A stretch of 14,245 nt of DNA from Glacieibacterium sp038210595 (GTDB taxonomy: Bacteria; Pseudomonadota; Alphaproteobacteria; Sphingomonadales; Sphingomonadaceae), in contig JBBQWN010000048.1 in the NCBI GenBank assembly GCA_038210595.1, forward strand, positions 1 to 14,245, in the 5' to 3' direction. Shown here piece after piece: positions 1 through 6,814 of this stretch. The notes beneath the pieces were generated by a model. The model had not been told where the DNA came from, did no database searches, and was given only the letters and a program-made list of their open reading frames with translations. Numbering within the stretch: the stretch's first letter is position 1; each line of letters starts with the position of its first letter. Made by a program: the position numbers and the translations under genes.

Positions 1-170
1 GGAAAATATACCGAATATAGACTGCCTTAAAGCATTCGTGCAGACGTGGGCGAGCGCTTACATTTCATCAGAATCTCGTATAATTTGTTGAGCTTAAGTC
101 AGGGTGGACATGCGGCACGGCAAACTGGAATTCCAGCTAGCTTCGGTTATTCCAGCACACTACGATGTTT
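1..170. other. Low-GC left-end segment joined to yifB
   Basis: By direct count 77 of the first 170 bases are G or C (45 percent), while the next 60 bases are 72 percent and the rest of the window is similarly GC-rich. The change coincides with the point where the YifB reading frame leaves family-like sequence, near 167-176. The segment holds a promoter-like pair (57-84), a perfect 12-bp palindrome (125-136, CTGGAATTCCAG), and a short rightward frame from ATG 110 to TGA 170-172 (20 residues, MRHGKLEFQLASVIPAHYDV). That frame could be the beginning of a foreign gene cut by the same junction. No transposase, integrase or terminal inverted repeat is visible. It may be the edge of a mobile element, a deletion scar, or a chimeric assembly join. 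Confidence 0.55.
57..84 (+). promoter_or_regulatory. Sigma-70-like promoter candidate in left-end segment
   Basis: A perfect TATAAT lies at 79-84, with CTTACA (4 of 6 matches to TTGACA) at 57-62 and a 16-bp spacer. It reads rightwards, towards ATG 110 and then antisense to the truncated yifB. A perfect -10 box is unusual in such a GC-rich genome, but the segment is AT-richer, so chance is possible. Confidence 0.35.
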
Positions 171-1352
171 GACATCGGCGGCGCTGACCGCTGCCACGTC
201 GACGTGCAGGTCGATGCGGTCGAGCAGCGGCCCCGACACCCGCGCCTGATAGTCGGCGGCGCACTTCGGCGCGCGGCTGCAGGCCAGCGCGGCATCGCCG
301 AGATAGCCGCAGCGGCACGGGTTCATCGCGGCGATCAGCTGCACCCGCGCCGGATAGGTGACGTGTGCCGCCGCCCGCGCCACCGACACCTGCCCGGTCT
401 CCAGCGGCTGGCGCAGCGAATCGAGCACGCCGCGCGGAAACTCCGGCAGCTCGTCGAGGAACAGCACGCCGAGATGCGCCAGGCTGACCTCGCCGGGCCG
501 CGCCCGCGCGCCGCCGCCGACCAGTGCTGGCATCGACGCGGAGTGATGGGGCGACCGGAACGGCCGCGAGCGCAGCAGCTTGCCGCCCTCCAGCTCGCCC
601 GCCATCGACGCCACCATCGACACTTCCAGCGCCTCGGCGGCCGTCATCGGCGGCAAGATGCCCGGCAGCGCGGCGGCCAGCAGCGACTTGCCCGACCCCG
701 GCGGACCGCTCATCAGCAAATTATGCCCGCCCGCGGCCGCGATCTCGAGCGCGCGCTTGGCGGTTTCCTGGCCCTTGATCTCGACGAGGTCGGGGCCGCG
801 CACGACCGCCTCGGCAAGGCTGCGCACCGGCGCACCGAGCAGCTGCGTGCCCTTCAGGTGATTGACCAGCGCCAGCAGGTCGGGCGCGGCCAGCACCTCG
901 ACCTCGCCCGCCCACGCCGCCTCGCCGCCCTGGCTGGCGGGGCAGATCAGGCCCAGCCCGGCCGCGCTGGCGTGAAGCGCCGCCAGCAGCACGCCCGGCA
1001 CCGCCGCCAGCCGCCCGTCGAGGCCCAGCTCGCCGACCGCGATATACTGGCTCAGCATTTCCGCATCGACCATGCCCATCGCCGCCAGCAGCCCGAGCGC
1101 GATCGGCAGGTCATAGTGCGAACCCTCCTTGGGCAGGTCGGCGGGCGACAGGTTGACGGTGATCCGCCGCGGCGGCAGCGCCAGCCCGATGGCGTCGAGC
1201 GTCGCCTGCACGCGCTCGCGGCTTTCCTTTACCGCCTTGTCGGGCAGGCCGACGATGTTGAACACCGCCTGCGTGCCGGCGATCTGCACCTGGACGTCGA
1301 CGGTGCGCGCTTCCAGCCCCAGGAACGCCACCGTTCCGACGTGCGCGACCAT
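147..1352 (-). pseudogene. yifB: YifB/ComM-family AAA+ ATPase, 3' truncated
   Basis: This is a Mg-chelatase-like AAA+ ATPase of the YifB/ComM family; ComM acts as a helicase in branch migration during natural transformation. Only 401 residues remain, against about 500 usually. The N-terminal half begins in typical fashion (MVAHVGTVAFLGLEARTVDV) and is a Lon-protease-like ChlI domain (about 20-140). Walker A is GPPGSGKS (216-223), Walker B is VLFLDELPEF (about 300), followed by the cysteine-rich NPCRCGYLG segment and SGPLLDRIDLHVDV. After residue 394 the frame becomes KHRSVLE and stops, inside the low-GC segment, so the C-terminal helical Mg_chelatase_C domain is missing. ATG 1352 is chosen because it matches the family N-terminus and follows a GGGGGAAG ribosome-binding site; an upstream in-frame start at 1427 only adds non-conserved residues. 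The ATPase core is intact, but the protein is probably not functional. Confidence 0.9.
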
Positions 1353-1447
1353 GTCTTCCCCCTTGCCCCGCCCTATCTTTAGCGGGGGCTGGCGCGCGAG
1401 CAAGCCGCCGCCGCAATTGCGCCCCACGCCGCACTTAAGCGGCGGGC

Positions 1448-1735
1448 ATGGCGCGCCTGACCTTCTTCCGGATGCTGATTCGCAGCGAGCCGCTGCGCGT
1501 CGTCCAGCTGGGTCTCGGCGTCGTGCTGATGGTCGGCGGGCCGGTCGTCGGCGCGCCGCTGCCGGTGCCGTTTCCGGTCGGGCTGGTCCTGTTCGGTGCC
1601 GGCCTCGCGCTGGTGCTCAGGAACTCGCTATGGGCGCGGCAGCGTTATGTGCGGTGGAAGCGGCGCTATCCGCGCGCCGGCAAGATCACCGATTTCGGCA
1701 TGCAGCGCCGCCGCCGCGACCCGGCAAAGCGCTAG
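1448..1735 (+). CDS. Small two-helix membrane protein, PGPGW-like
   Basis: A 95-residue protein with two hydrophobic segments (about 16-36 and 44-58). They are separated by a proline-rich turn (PLPVPFPVG, 37-45) and followed by a strongly basic cytoplasmic tail. The layout resembles small PGPGW-type transmembrane proteins (helix, Pro-Gly turn, helix, Arg/Trp-rich tail), but the exact PGPGW motif is not present, so this is a likeness only. ATG 1448 has a purine-rich GGCGGG just upstream. The gene is divergent from yifB (95-bp gap). It converges on the Nudix gene so tightly that the two stop codons share bases in the sequence CTAG (1732-1735). Function unknown. Confidence 0.75.
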   Translation: MARLTFFRMLIRSEPLRVVQLGLGVVLMVGGPVVGAPLPVPFPVGLVLFGAGLALVLRNSLWARQRYVRWKRRYPRAGKITDFGMQRRRRDPAKR

Positions 1736-2229
1736 GCGCCGAACAGCAGCGCCGCGCGCGGGCGCAGTTCGCGCAGCCAGCGCACCGCCCGGGCCGCGCG
1801 GCTGGCGACCGGCGGCACCGGCAGGCCGGGGTTGCGGAAGGCGGCGATGATCGCCTGCAGTTCCGGTTCGATCACGGCGCGGGCGGCGGCTTCCTGCGTG
1901 AACCAGCGGCTGTCGCGCTCATGCTGCTCCGGGAACACCGAAGCGACGGCGTGGACGGCGAGCGGATAGACCGCGACCAGCGCCGGGCGCTGGCTGCCGT
2001 CGCGGCGTTCCTTGGCATAGCGGTAGCTGCCGACCGGCGCGGCGGCGGCGACGCCGGTGACGCCGGCCTCCTCGAAGGCCTCGCGCGCCGCCGCCTGGTG
2101 CGGCCGCAGGCCCCGGATCGGGTTGCCCTTGGGCAGCACCCAGCGGCCGGTACCGCGCGACGTGATCAGCAGGATTTCGGGATGGCCCCGGGGGCCAGCG
2201 CGATAGGGAAGTGCTGCAACCTGCTTGAT
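1732..2229 (-). CDS. Nudix hydrolase
   Basis: A Nudix-superfamily hydrolase of about 165 residues, expected to cleave a nucleoside diphosphate linked to another group (X). The Nudix box is at residues 35-57, beginning WVLPKG just before G35 and ending REAFEEAGV. The catalytic R49, E50, E53, E54 and G56 are all present; the first glutamate of the consensus G-x5-E is leucine (L41). Family-like sequence begins at KQVAALPYR. No ATG, GTG or TTG lies near that point; the nearest usable one is a TTG at 2331, which would add 34 unconserved residues and overlap the divergent MFS start by 43 bp. ATC at 2229 is preceded by GGGAAGG (2237-2243) at an ideal 7-nt spacing, so it is used here as a rare start. 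The gene is certain, the start is not. Its stop overlaps that of the neighbouring small membrane protein. Substrate unknown. Confidence 0.85.
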   Translation of the reverse strand: MKQVAALPYRAGPRGHPEILLITSRGTGRWVLPKGNPIRGLRPHQAAAREAFEEAGVTGVAAAAPVGSYRYAKERRDGSQRPALVAVYPLAVHAVASVFPEQHERDSRWFTQEAAARAVIEPELQAIIAAFRNPGLPVPPVASRAARAVRWLRELRPRAALLFGA

Positions 2230-2288
2230 CGTCGTACCTTCCCGCGAAGCAACACGCCGCTGCCAAGATAGGAGATACGTATGAGGAT

Positions 2289-3662
2289 GTGAATCCGCCC
2301 CAAAAAAAGAACCAACGCGCCCGCTTGGCAAACCGGCCGCCGCCCGGCATCGACGGCGCGGTGAGCGAAGCCACCCTGCCCCGCCGTCATTTCGCGCTGC
2401 TGTTCGCGGCCCTGCTGACGGTCGCGGCCGGCAACACCGCGCTGCAATCGGTGCTGCCGGCGATCGCCCGCGTCATTCATTTGCCCGACATGCTGGTGGC
2501 GATCATCTTCTCCCTGTCGGCGCTGCTGTGGACGTTCAGCGCGCCGTACTGGGCGCGCCAGTCCGACATTCGCGGCCGCAAGCTGCTGACCATCGTCGGC
2601 GTCGCCGGCTTCGGCGTGTCGATGCTGGGCTGCGGCATCGCCATCTATGCCGGGCTGCAGGGCTGGCTCGCCCCGCTGGCGACCTTTGCGGTGTTCGCCA
2701 CCCTGCGCGGCGTGTTCGGCATCTTCGGCTCGGCCGCCAATCCCGCCACCCAGGCCTATGTCGCGGCCCGCACCACGGAGGCCGAGCGCACCAACGCGCT
2801 CTCGTCGCTCAGTTCGGCGTTCGGGCTGGGCACCATCATCGGCCCGGCGCTGGCCCCGCTGTTCATCCTCGGCAGCGCCGGGCTGGCCGGGCCGCTGTTC
2901 GCTTTCGCCGCCATCGCCGTCGTCGTCATGGTCGCGGTGTGGCGCGGCGTCCCCAATGACGACCCGCGGCAGTTCAGCCACCGCGACCGCCGCCACCACG
3001 GCGCGCCGTCGACCGAGCCGTCGCTGGCCGGCGGCCAGACCGGGGCCAGCACGCTCGCCGCCGATGCCGGCCGCCACCGCAGTTTGAAACTCACCGATCC
3101 GCGCATCCGCGCCTTCATGATCTTCGGCTTCGGCAGCGGCAGCATCCAGGCGGCGACCGGCCAGACGCTCGGCTTCCTGATCATCGACCGGATGGGCGGC
3201 GGCGCGCTGGCCGCACAGGCGTCGATCTCGATCGTGTTCATGGCCGGGGCGGGCGCGACGCTGCTGGCGCAATGGGGGCTGATCCCGATGCTGCGGCTGA
3301 CCCCGCCGCTGCTGCTGCGCTGGGGCACCGTGCTTGCCGGGCTAGGCACGCTCGGCATCGCGCTCGGCCACAGCTTTCACCTGCTGGTGCTCAGCTATGC
3401 GCTGACCGCGCTCGGCTACGGCCTGGCGCGGCCGGGCTTCACCGCCGGGGCCAGCCTCGCGGTCGGGCACCACGAACAGGGCGCGGTGGCGGGCGCGGTG
3501 ACGCAGGTCAACGGCGCCTGCTTCGTGCTGGCGCCCGCCGTCGGCATCGGCCTGTACGAACTGGCCCCGGCGCTTCCCTATTGGCTGGCGGCGGGCGCGC
3601 TGGTGCTGCTGTTCGCCTATGCCGCGCTTGCCCCGGCCCTGAAGCGCGAGCGCGTCCCCTAG
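2289..3662 (+). CDS. Major facilitator superfamily transporter
   Basis: A 457-residue MFS permease with about twelve hydrophobic segments, probably a drug:proton antiporter of the TetA-like branch. The loop 2-3 signature (motif A) is visible as WARQSDIRGRK at about 87-98. A long, charged and His-rich central loop (about 220-275, including SHRDRRHHGAP) separates the two six-helix halves. The GTG start at 2289 is preceded by AGGAG (2270-2274), but that site is better spaced for ATG 2281, which encodes only MRM and stops on bases overlapping the GTG. A second in-frame GTG at 2361 (giving VSEATLPRRH) would also leave all helices intact. The acyl-CoA synthetase follows 56 bp later on the same strand and may share the transcript. 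Substrate cannot be inferred. Confidence 0.9.
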   Translation: MNPPQKKNQRARLANRPPPGIDGAVSEATLPRRHFALLFAALLTVAAGNTALQSVLPAIARVIHLPDMLVAIIFSLSALLWTFSAPYWARQSDIRGRKLLTIVGVAGFGVSMLGCGIAIYAGLQGWLAPLATFAVFATLRGVFGIFGSAANPATQAYVAARTTEAERTNALSSLSSAFGLGTIIGPALAPLFILGSAGLAGPLFAFAAIAVVVMVAVWRGVPNDDPRQFSHRDRRHHGAPSTEPSLAGGQTGASTLAADAGRHRSLKLTDPRIRAFMIFGFGSGSIQAATGQTLGFLIIDRMGGGALAAQASISIVFMAGAGATLLAQWGLIPMLRLTPPLLLRWGTVLAGLGTLGIALGHSFHLLVLSYALTALGYGLARPGFTAGASLAVGHHEQGAVAGAVTQVNGACFVLAPAVGIGLYELAPALPYWLAAGALVLLFAYAALAPALKRERVP

Positions 3663-3718
3663 GCAAGACCGCCCAAGCCCCCCTATGGTCGAAAGAAAAA
3701 GACCTTGGAGGAACAACG

Positions 3719-5467
3719 ATGGCCACCGCCCCCGCCGCCGCCTGGCCGGCCATGTCGATCGCGCAGGCGCACGCGCTGCTGACCGCGCCCGGCCAGCCGT
3801 TCGAGATGGAAACGCTCGACATCCGCGGCATCGCAACCCGGACCTGGAAGAACGCGCCGCCGACGCTCGCGCACGTCTTCCTCGCCGGGCGGCAGCACGG
3901 CGAGCGCGTGTTCCTGGTGCACGAGGACGAGCGCGTCAGCTTCGAGGCGTTCAGCCGCGCCGTGCTGGCGCTGGCGGCGCAGTTCCGCGCCGACGGCATC
4001 GTCAAGGGCGACCGCGTCGCGGTGGTCATGCGCAACCTGCCGGAATGGCCGGTGGCGTTTTTTGCCGCGTCGCTGTGCGGGGCGATCGTGACGCCGCTCA
4101 ACGCCTGGTGGACCGGCGGCGAGCTGGAATACGGGCTGAGCGATTCGGGCGCCAAGCTGCTGGTCGTCGATGCCGAACGGCTGGCGCGGCTGACCGAGCA
4201 TCTCCCCGCCTGCCCGGCGCTGGAGCGCGTCTATGTCGCGCGCGCCACCGACGAGTATTCGGAGCCGATGGCGAACCCGCTGATCGCCCGGCTGGAAGGC
4301 GTCATCGGCGCGCCCGAGACCTGGGGCAGCCTGCCCGCCGGCGACCTGCCCGCGGTCGACATCGCGCCCGAGGACGACGCGACGATCTTCTACACCAGCG
4401 GTACCACCGGCAAGCCCAAGGGCGCGCTCGGCACGCACCGCAACATCGTCTCCAACATCACGGCGAGCGCGCTGTCGGCGGCGCGCAACTTCCTGCGCCG
4501 GGGCGAGATGCCGCCCGCGCCGGACCCGCAAGGTCCGCAAAAAGGCAGCCTGCTCAGCGTGCCGTTCTTCCACGCCACCGGCTGCCACGCGGTGCTGTCG
4601 CCGTCGCTGTTCGGCGGGCTGAAGCTGGTGATGATGCGCAAATGGGACGTTGAGCGCGCCATGCAGCTGATCGAGCGCGAGCGCCTGACCGCCTGCGGCG
4701 GCGTGCCGACCATCGCCTGGCAGATCATCGAGCACCCCAACCGGGACAAATACGACCTGTCGAGCCTGGAGAGCGTCGCTTATGGCGGCGCGCCGTCGGC
4801 CCCGGAGCTGGTTCGCCAGATCGGCACGCAGTTCCGGAACGCCAAGCCCGGCAACGGCTGGGGCATGACCGAGACCAGCGCGACCTTCACCCACCACGGT
4901 GCCGAGGATTACGAGAACCGGCCCGACAGCTGCGGCCCCGCGGTGCCGGTGTGCGACCTGAAGGTCGTCGATGCCGACGGCCGCGACCTGCCCGCCGGCA
5001 CCATCGGTGAATTATGGGGCAAGGGGCCGAACGTCGTGAAGGGCTATTGGAACAAGCCGGAGGCGACCGCGGAGACCTTCACCGACGGATGGGTCCATAC
5101 CGGCGACCTGGCGCGGCTGGATGAGGAGGGCTTCTGCTATATCATCGACCGGGCCAAGGACATGCTGATCCGGGGCGGCGAGAACATCTACTGCGTCGAG
5201 GTCGAGAACGCGCTTTACGAACACCCCGCGGTGATGGACGCGGCGCTGGTGGCGCGGCCGCACAAGACGCTGGGCGAGGAGCCTGCCGCGATCGTCACGC
5301 TGAAGCCCGGTGCCGCCGCCGACGCCGACGAGCTGCGCGCCTTCGTCGCCGCGCGGCTGGCGGCGTTCAAGGTGCCGGTCGAGGTACGCTTCTGGGACGG
5401 CCCGCTGCCGCGCAACGCCAACGGCAAGATCGTCAAGACCGACCTGCGCAAGCTGTTCGCGGCCTGA
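3719..5467 (+). CDS. Acyl-CoA synthetase (class I AMP-forming ligase)
   Basis: A 582-residue ANL-superfamily enzyme that activates a carboxylic acid with ATP to an acyl-adenylate and transfers it to CoA. The core motifs are in order: the phosphate loop YTSGTTGKPKG (225-235), GWGMTET (A5), TGDLARLDEEGFCYIIDRAKD (split A7/A8 region) with IRGGENIY, and the C-terminal NGKIVK with the catalytic lysine K570. A short insertion rich in Pro and Gly follows the phosphate loop (near LRRGEMPPAPDPQGPQKG). The length and absence of carrier domains favour a free-standing fatty-acid or other carboxylate CoA ligase rather than a synthetase module. ATG 3719 has a strong GGAGGAA ribosome-binding site. The substrate cannot be read from the sequence; medium- or long-chain fatty acid is the usual guess. 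Confidence 0.94.
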   Translation: MATAPAAAWPAMSIAQAHALLTAPGQPFEMETLDIRGIATRTWKNAPPTLAHVFLAGRQHGERVFLVHEDERVSFEAFSRAVLALAAQFRADGIVKGDRVAVVMRNLPEWPVAFFAASLCGAIVTPLNAWWTGGELEYGLSDSGAKLLVVDAERLARLTEHLPACPALERVYVARATDEYSEPMANPLIARLEGVIGAPETWGSLPAGDLPAVDIAPEDDATIFYTSGTTGKPKGALGTHRNIVSNITASALSAARNFLRRGEMPPAPDPQGPQKGSLLSVPFFHATGCHAVLSPSLFGGLKLVMMRKWDVERAMQLIERERLTACGGVPTIAWQIIEHPNRDKYDLSSLESVAYGGAPSAPELVRQIGTQFRNAKPGNGWGMTETSATFTHHGAEDYENRPDSCGPAVPVCDLKVVDADGRDLPAGTIGELWGKGPNVVKGYWNKPEATAETFTDGWVHTGDLARLDEEGFCYIIDRAKDMLIRGGENIYCVEVENALYEHPAVMDAALVARPHKTLGEEPAAIVTLKPGAAADADELRAFVAARLAAFKVPVEVRFWDGPLPRNANGKIVKTDLRKLFAA

Positions 5468-5525
5468 GGGAACCGCTTCGTTACCATCTCGTTACACGCC
5501 CGGACATTATCGAAGGACGTGGATC

Positions 5526-5615
5526 ATGGGCAAGGGTTGCATTTTGTGGGCGGTGGGCGTGCCGTTGCCGATCATCATCCTGCTGGCGGTCTTCCACATC
5601 TGGCCGTTCGGCTGA
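5526..5615 (+). CDS. 29-residue single-helix membrane peptide
   Basis: A very short gene starting MGKGCILW and ending FHIWPFG. After a short polar start, almost the whole peptide is one hydrophobic helix (about residues 6-26, containing VGVPLPIIILLAVF). ATG 5526 has GAAGGAC at 5511-5517 with good spacing. A weak promoter-like pair (TTACCA 5481-5486, CATTAT 5505-5510) and a 7-bp direct repeat TCGTTAC (5478-5484 and 5489-5495) lie just upstream. The MGKGC(L/I)LW start with a PLPII core is, from memory, a recurring pattern in short alphaproteobacterial membrane proteins of unknown role. It lies between longer genes in a 186-bp gap that would otherwise look empty. Confidence 0.7.
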   Translation: MGKGCILWAVGVPLPIIILLAVFHIWPFG

Positions 5616-5653
5616 GGCTTTCGCGCAGGCGCGCGCCGCTGTATGGCGCGGCT

Positions 5654-6238
5654 ATGACGGATACCCCCGAGACTCCCGCCGCCAAGCGCCGCCGCCTGCG
5701 CTGGATCAGCTTGGCCGAGTTCACAGCCGTCGCGGGGCTGGTCATCGCCGGTGCCAGCTATTGGGATTCGCACCGCGAGCGCGCGGAGGTCGCGGCGGCG
5801 CTGCCGACCCCCGCCCCCCTGCTGTTGACCGCGACCGCTGACGCGGCGCGCGCGACGCTGGCGCTCAAGCCGGCGCACCCCGATGCGGTGATCCAGATCC
5901 AGCAGCTGATCTTCCCCACCATCGTGCGTGGCGAGGAGATGGACACCACCGGCGACGCGCGCATCGAGGCGGACTGGATCGCGTCGGGCATCCGGCGCGG
6001 CGTGTCCAAGGACCGGGTCAGCGCGCCGCCGCGGCTGCCGGTCGGCATCGTTACGGTGTTCATCGAAGGCGACCGCACGCGGCGCGACGCGGCGGTCTAT
6101 GACATCGGCTACCGGATGCGCGGCCGCTGGCTGCAGCCCTATGCGATCGAGCTGGAGGGCATCACGCTGGTGCGCCGGACCTCGCCCACAGCGCTGAAGG
6201 CCGCGGTCGATGCGCGCTGGGCCGCCGCGATCAAATAA
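5654..6238 (+). CDS. Membrane-anchored protein of unknown function
   Basis: A 194-residue protein with a basic N-terminus (KRRRLRW, 11-17), one membrane helix (about 20-37) and a periplasmic domain, by the positive-inside rule. I do not recognise the family. The domain has alternating short strands and helices (for example PVGIVTVFIEGDRTRRDAAVYDIGYRMRG split around 130-155) and no visible catalytic motif or cysteine. ATG 5654 is taken because it gives a clean N-terminus in front of the helix; the ribosome-binding site is weak. The gene lies 38 bp after the 29-residue membrane peptide, possibly in one transcript, and runs up to the oppositely oriented tRNA gene. Confidence 0.75.
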   Translation: MTDTPETPAAKRRRLRWISLAEFTAVAGLVIAGASYWDSHRERAEVAAALPTPAPLLLTATADAARATLALKPAHPDAVIQIQQLIFPTIVRGEEMDTTGDARIEADWIASGIRRGVSKDRVSAPPRLPVGIVTVFIEGDRTRRDAAVYDIGYRMRGRWLQPYAIELEGITLVRRTSPTALKAAVDARWAAAIK

Positions 6239-6260
6239 GCGGCTGGCAAATAGCTGCCGC
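6239..6260. terminator. Hairpin at convergent point, possible bidirectional terminator
   Basis: GCGGC (6239-6243) pairs with GCCGC (6256-6260), leaving a 12-base loop. It begins right after the stop of the rightward gene and ends at the base before the encoded CCA of the leftward tRNA. On the minus strand it is followed by TTATTT, a weak U-rich tail, which fits termination of the tRNA transcript. The stem is short, so this is tentative. Confidence 0.35.
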
Positions 6261-6346
6261 TGGTGCCCGCGCCCGGGATCGAACCGGGATACCTGAAAGG
6301 TGAGGGATTTTAAGTCCCTTGCGTCTACCAATTCCGCCACGCGGGC
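6261..6346 (-). tRNA. tRNA-Leu (anticodon TAA)
   Basis: The minus strand folds as a class II tRNA. The acceptor stem is GCCCGCG with CGCGGGC, discriminator A, and CCA encoded (6261-6263). The D-arm is GGCGGAATTGGTAGACGC, the anticodon stem AGGGA/TCCCT with loop CTTAAAA, the variable arm ACCT-TTC-AGGT, and the T-arm CCCGG-TTCGATC-CCGGG. With U33 in CTTAAAA, the anticodon is TAA, reading UUA and UUG leucine codons, which are rare in such a GC-rich genome. It lies 19 bp downstream of ihfB on the same strand and could be cotranscribed with it. Confidence 0.97.
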
Positions 6347-6365
6347 GGGCGCGGCCTGCGGCTGT

Positions 6366-6647
6366 CTAGCCGACGTTGAGGCGCTCGCGTAAGTCCTTGC
6401 CGGGCTTGAAATAGGGCACGCGCTTGGCATCGACCGCCACCGACGCGCCGGTGCGCGGGTTGCGCCCGGTGCGGGCGTCGCGGTCGCGGGTCGAGAACGC
6501 GCCGAAGCCGCGCAGCTCGACCCGGCGGCCTGCCGCGAGCGAGGCGACGATCTCGTCGAAGATCGTGCCGATGACCCGCTCGACATCGCGCAGCGTCAAA
6601 TGCGGGTTGGCGGCACCGATTGCCTGTACCAGTTCGGACCTGATCAT
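6366..6647 (-). CDS. ihfB: Integration host factor subunit beta
   Basis: A 93-residue HU/IHF-family DNA-bending protein. The beta-arm motif GRNPRTG (61-67) inserts into the minor groove. The start MIRSELVQ, the segment LRDVERVIGTIFDEI, ELRGFGAFSTRDRDARTG and the end RVPYFKPGKDLRERL are typical of IHF-beta rather than HU. The partner would be IHF-alpha, encoded elsewhere. ATG 6647 is preferred over an in-frame start at 6665, because it gives the family N-terminus and is preceded by a GGGGGGA ribosome-binding site. The position after rpsA is the conserved proteobacterial arrangement. A separate promoter candidate lies at 6697-6724. Confidence 0.95.
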   Translation of the reverse strand: MIRSELVQAIGAANPHLTLRDVERVIGTIFDEIVASLAAGRRVELRGFGAFSTRDRDARTGRNPRTGASVAVDAKRVPYFKPGKDLRERLNVG

Positions 6648-6696
6648 CGTCGTCCCCCCGTGCACGTTGCCCCTGACCCGGGCCGCGCACCTACAG

Positions 6697-6724
6697 AGCT
6701 TACGATACCGTAACGAGCGGTCAA
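6697..6724 (-). promoter_or_regulatory. Candidate ihfB promoter with overlapping palindrome
   Basis: On the minus strand TTGACC (5 of 6 to the -35 consensus) is followed after 16 bp by TAAGCT, a weak -10. Transcription would start about 45 bases before the ihfB ATG. An inverted repeat TTACG-N4-CGTAA (6700-6713) covers the -10 and most of the spacer, and could be an operator or chance. Confidence 0.4.
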
Positions 6725-6760
6725 GCCTTGTATATTAAGCGATATCGCCGCGAAATGACA

Positions 6761-6806
6761 GGGGCGGCACGAACCGCGGGCCACGCCCGCCGATCCGCGC
6801 CGCCCC
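6761..6806 (-). terminator. Strong hairpin after rpsA
   Basis: An 8-bp perfect stem (GGGGCGGC 6761-6768 with GCCGCCCC 6799-6806) encloses a second 5-bp stem (GCGGG/CCCGC, 6776-6790). It begins 8 bases after the rpsA stop. On the minus strand the following bases (TGTCATTTCG) do not form a U-run, so it may be an attenuator, an mRNA 3'-end stabiliser or an atypical terminator. Confidence 0.45.
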
Positions 6807-6814
6807 GGCCGGCA

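Noticed and set aside
165..1382. Open frame of 405 codons opposite yifB
   Set aside because: The translation is Arg/His/Gln-rich repeats without any family feature, while the minus strand is an unmistakable AAA+ protein.
2229..2331. TTG 2331 as the Nudix start
   Set aside because: It adds 34 residues that look unlike the family and overlaps the divergent transporter start and its ribosome-binding site; kept only as an alternative.
2166..3272. Leftward open frame of 368 codons across the transporter gene
   Set aside because: Low-complexity Arg/Gly/Asp/Glu translation; the plus strand has a clear MFS protein with motif A.
3272..3718. In-frame upstream extension of the acyl-CoA synthetase into the transporter gene
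   Set aside because: Family sequence and a strong ribosome-binding site support ATG 3719; the upstream part is a shifted reading of the transporter.
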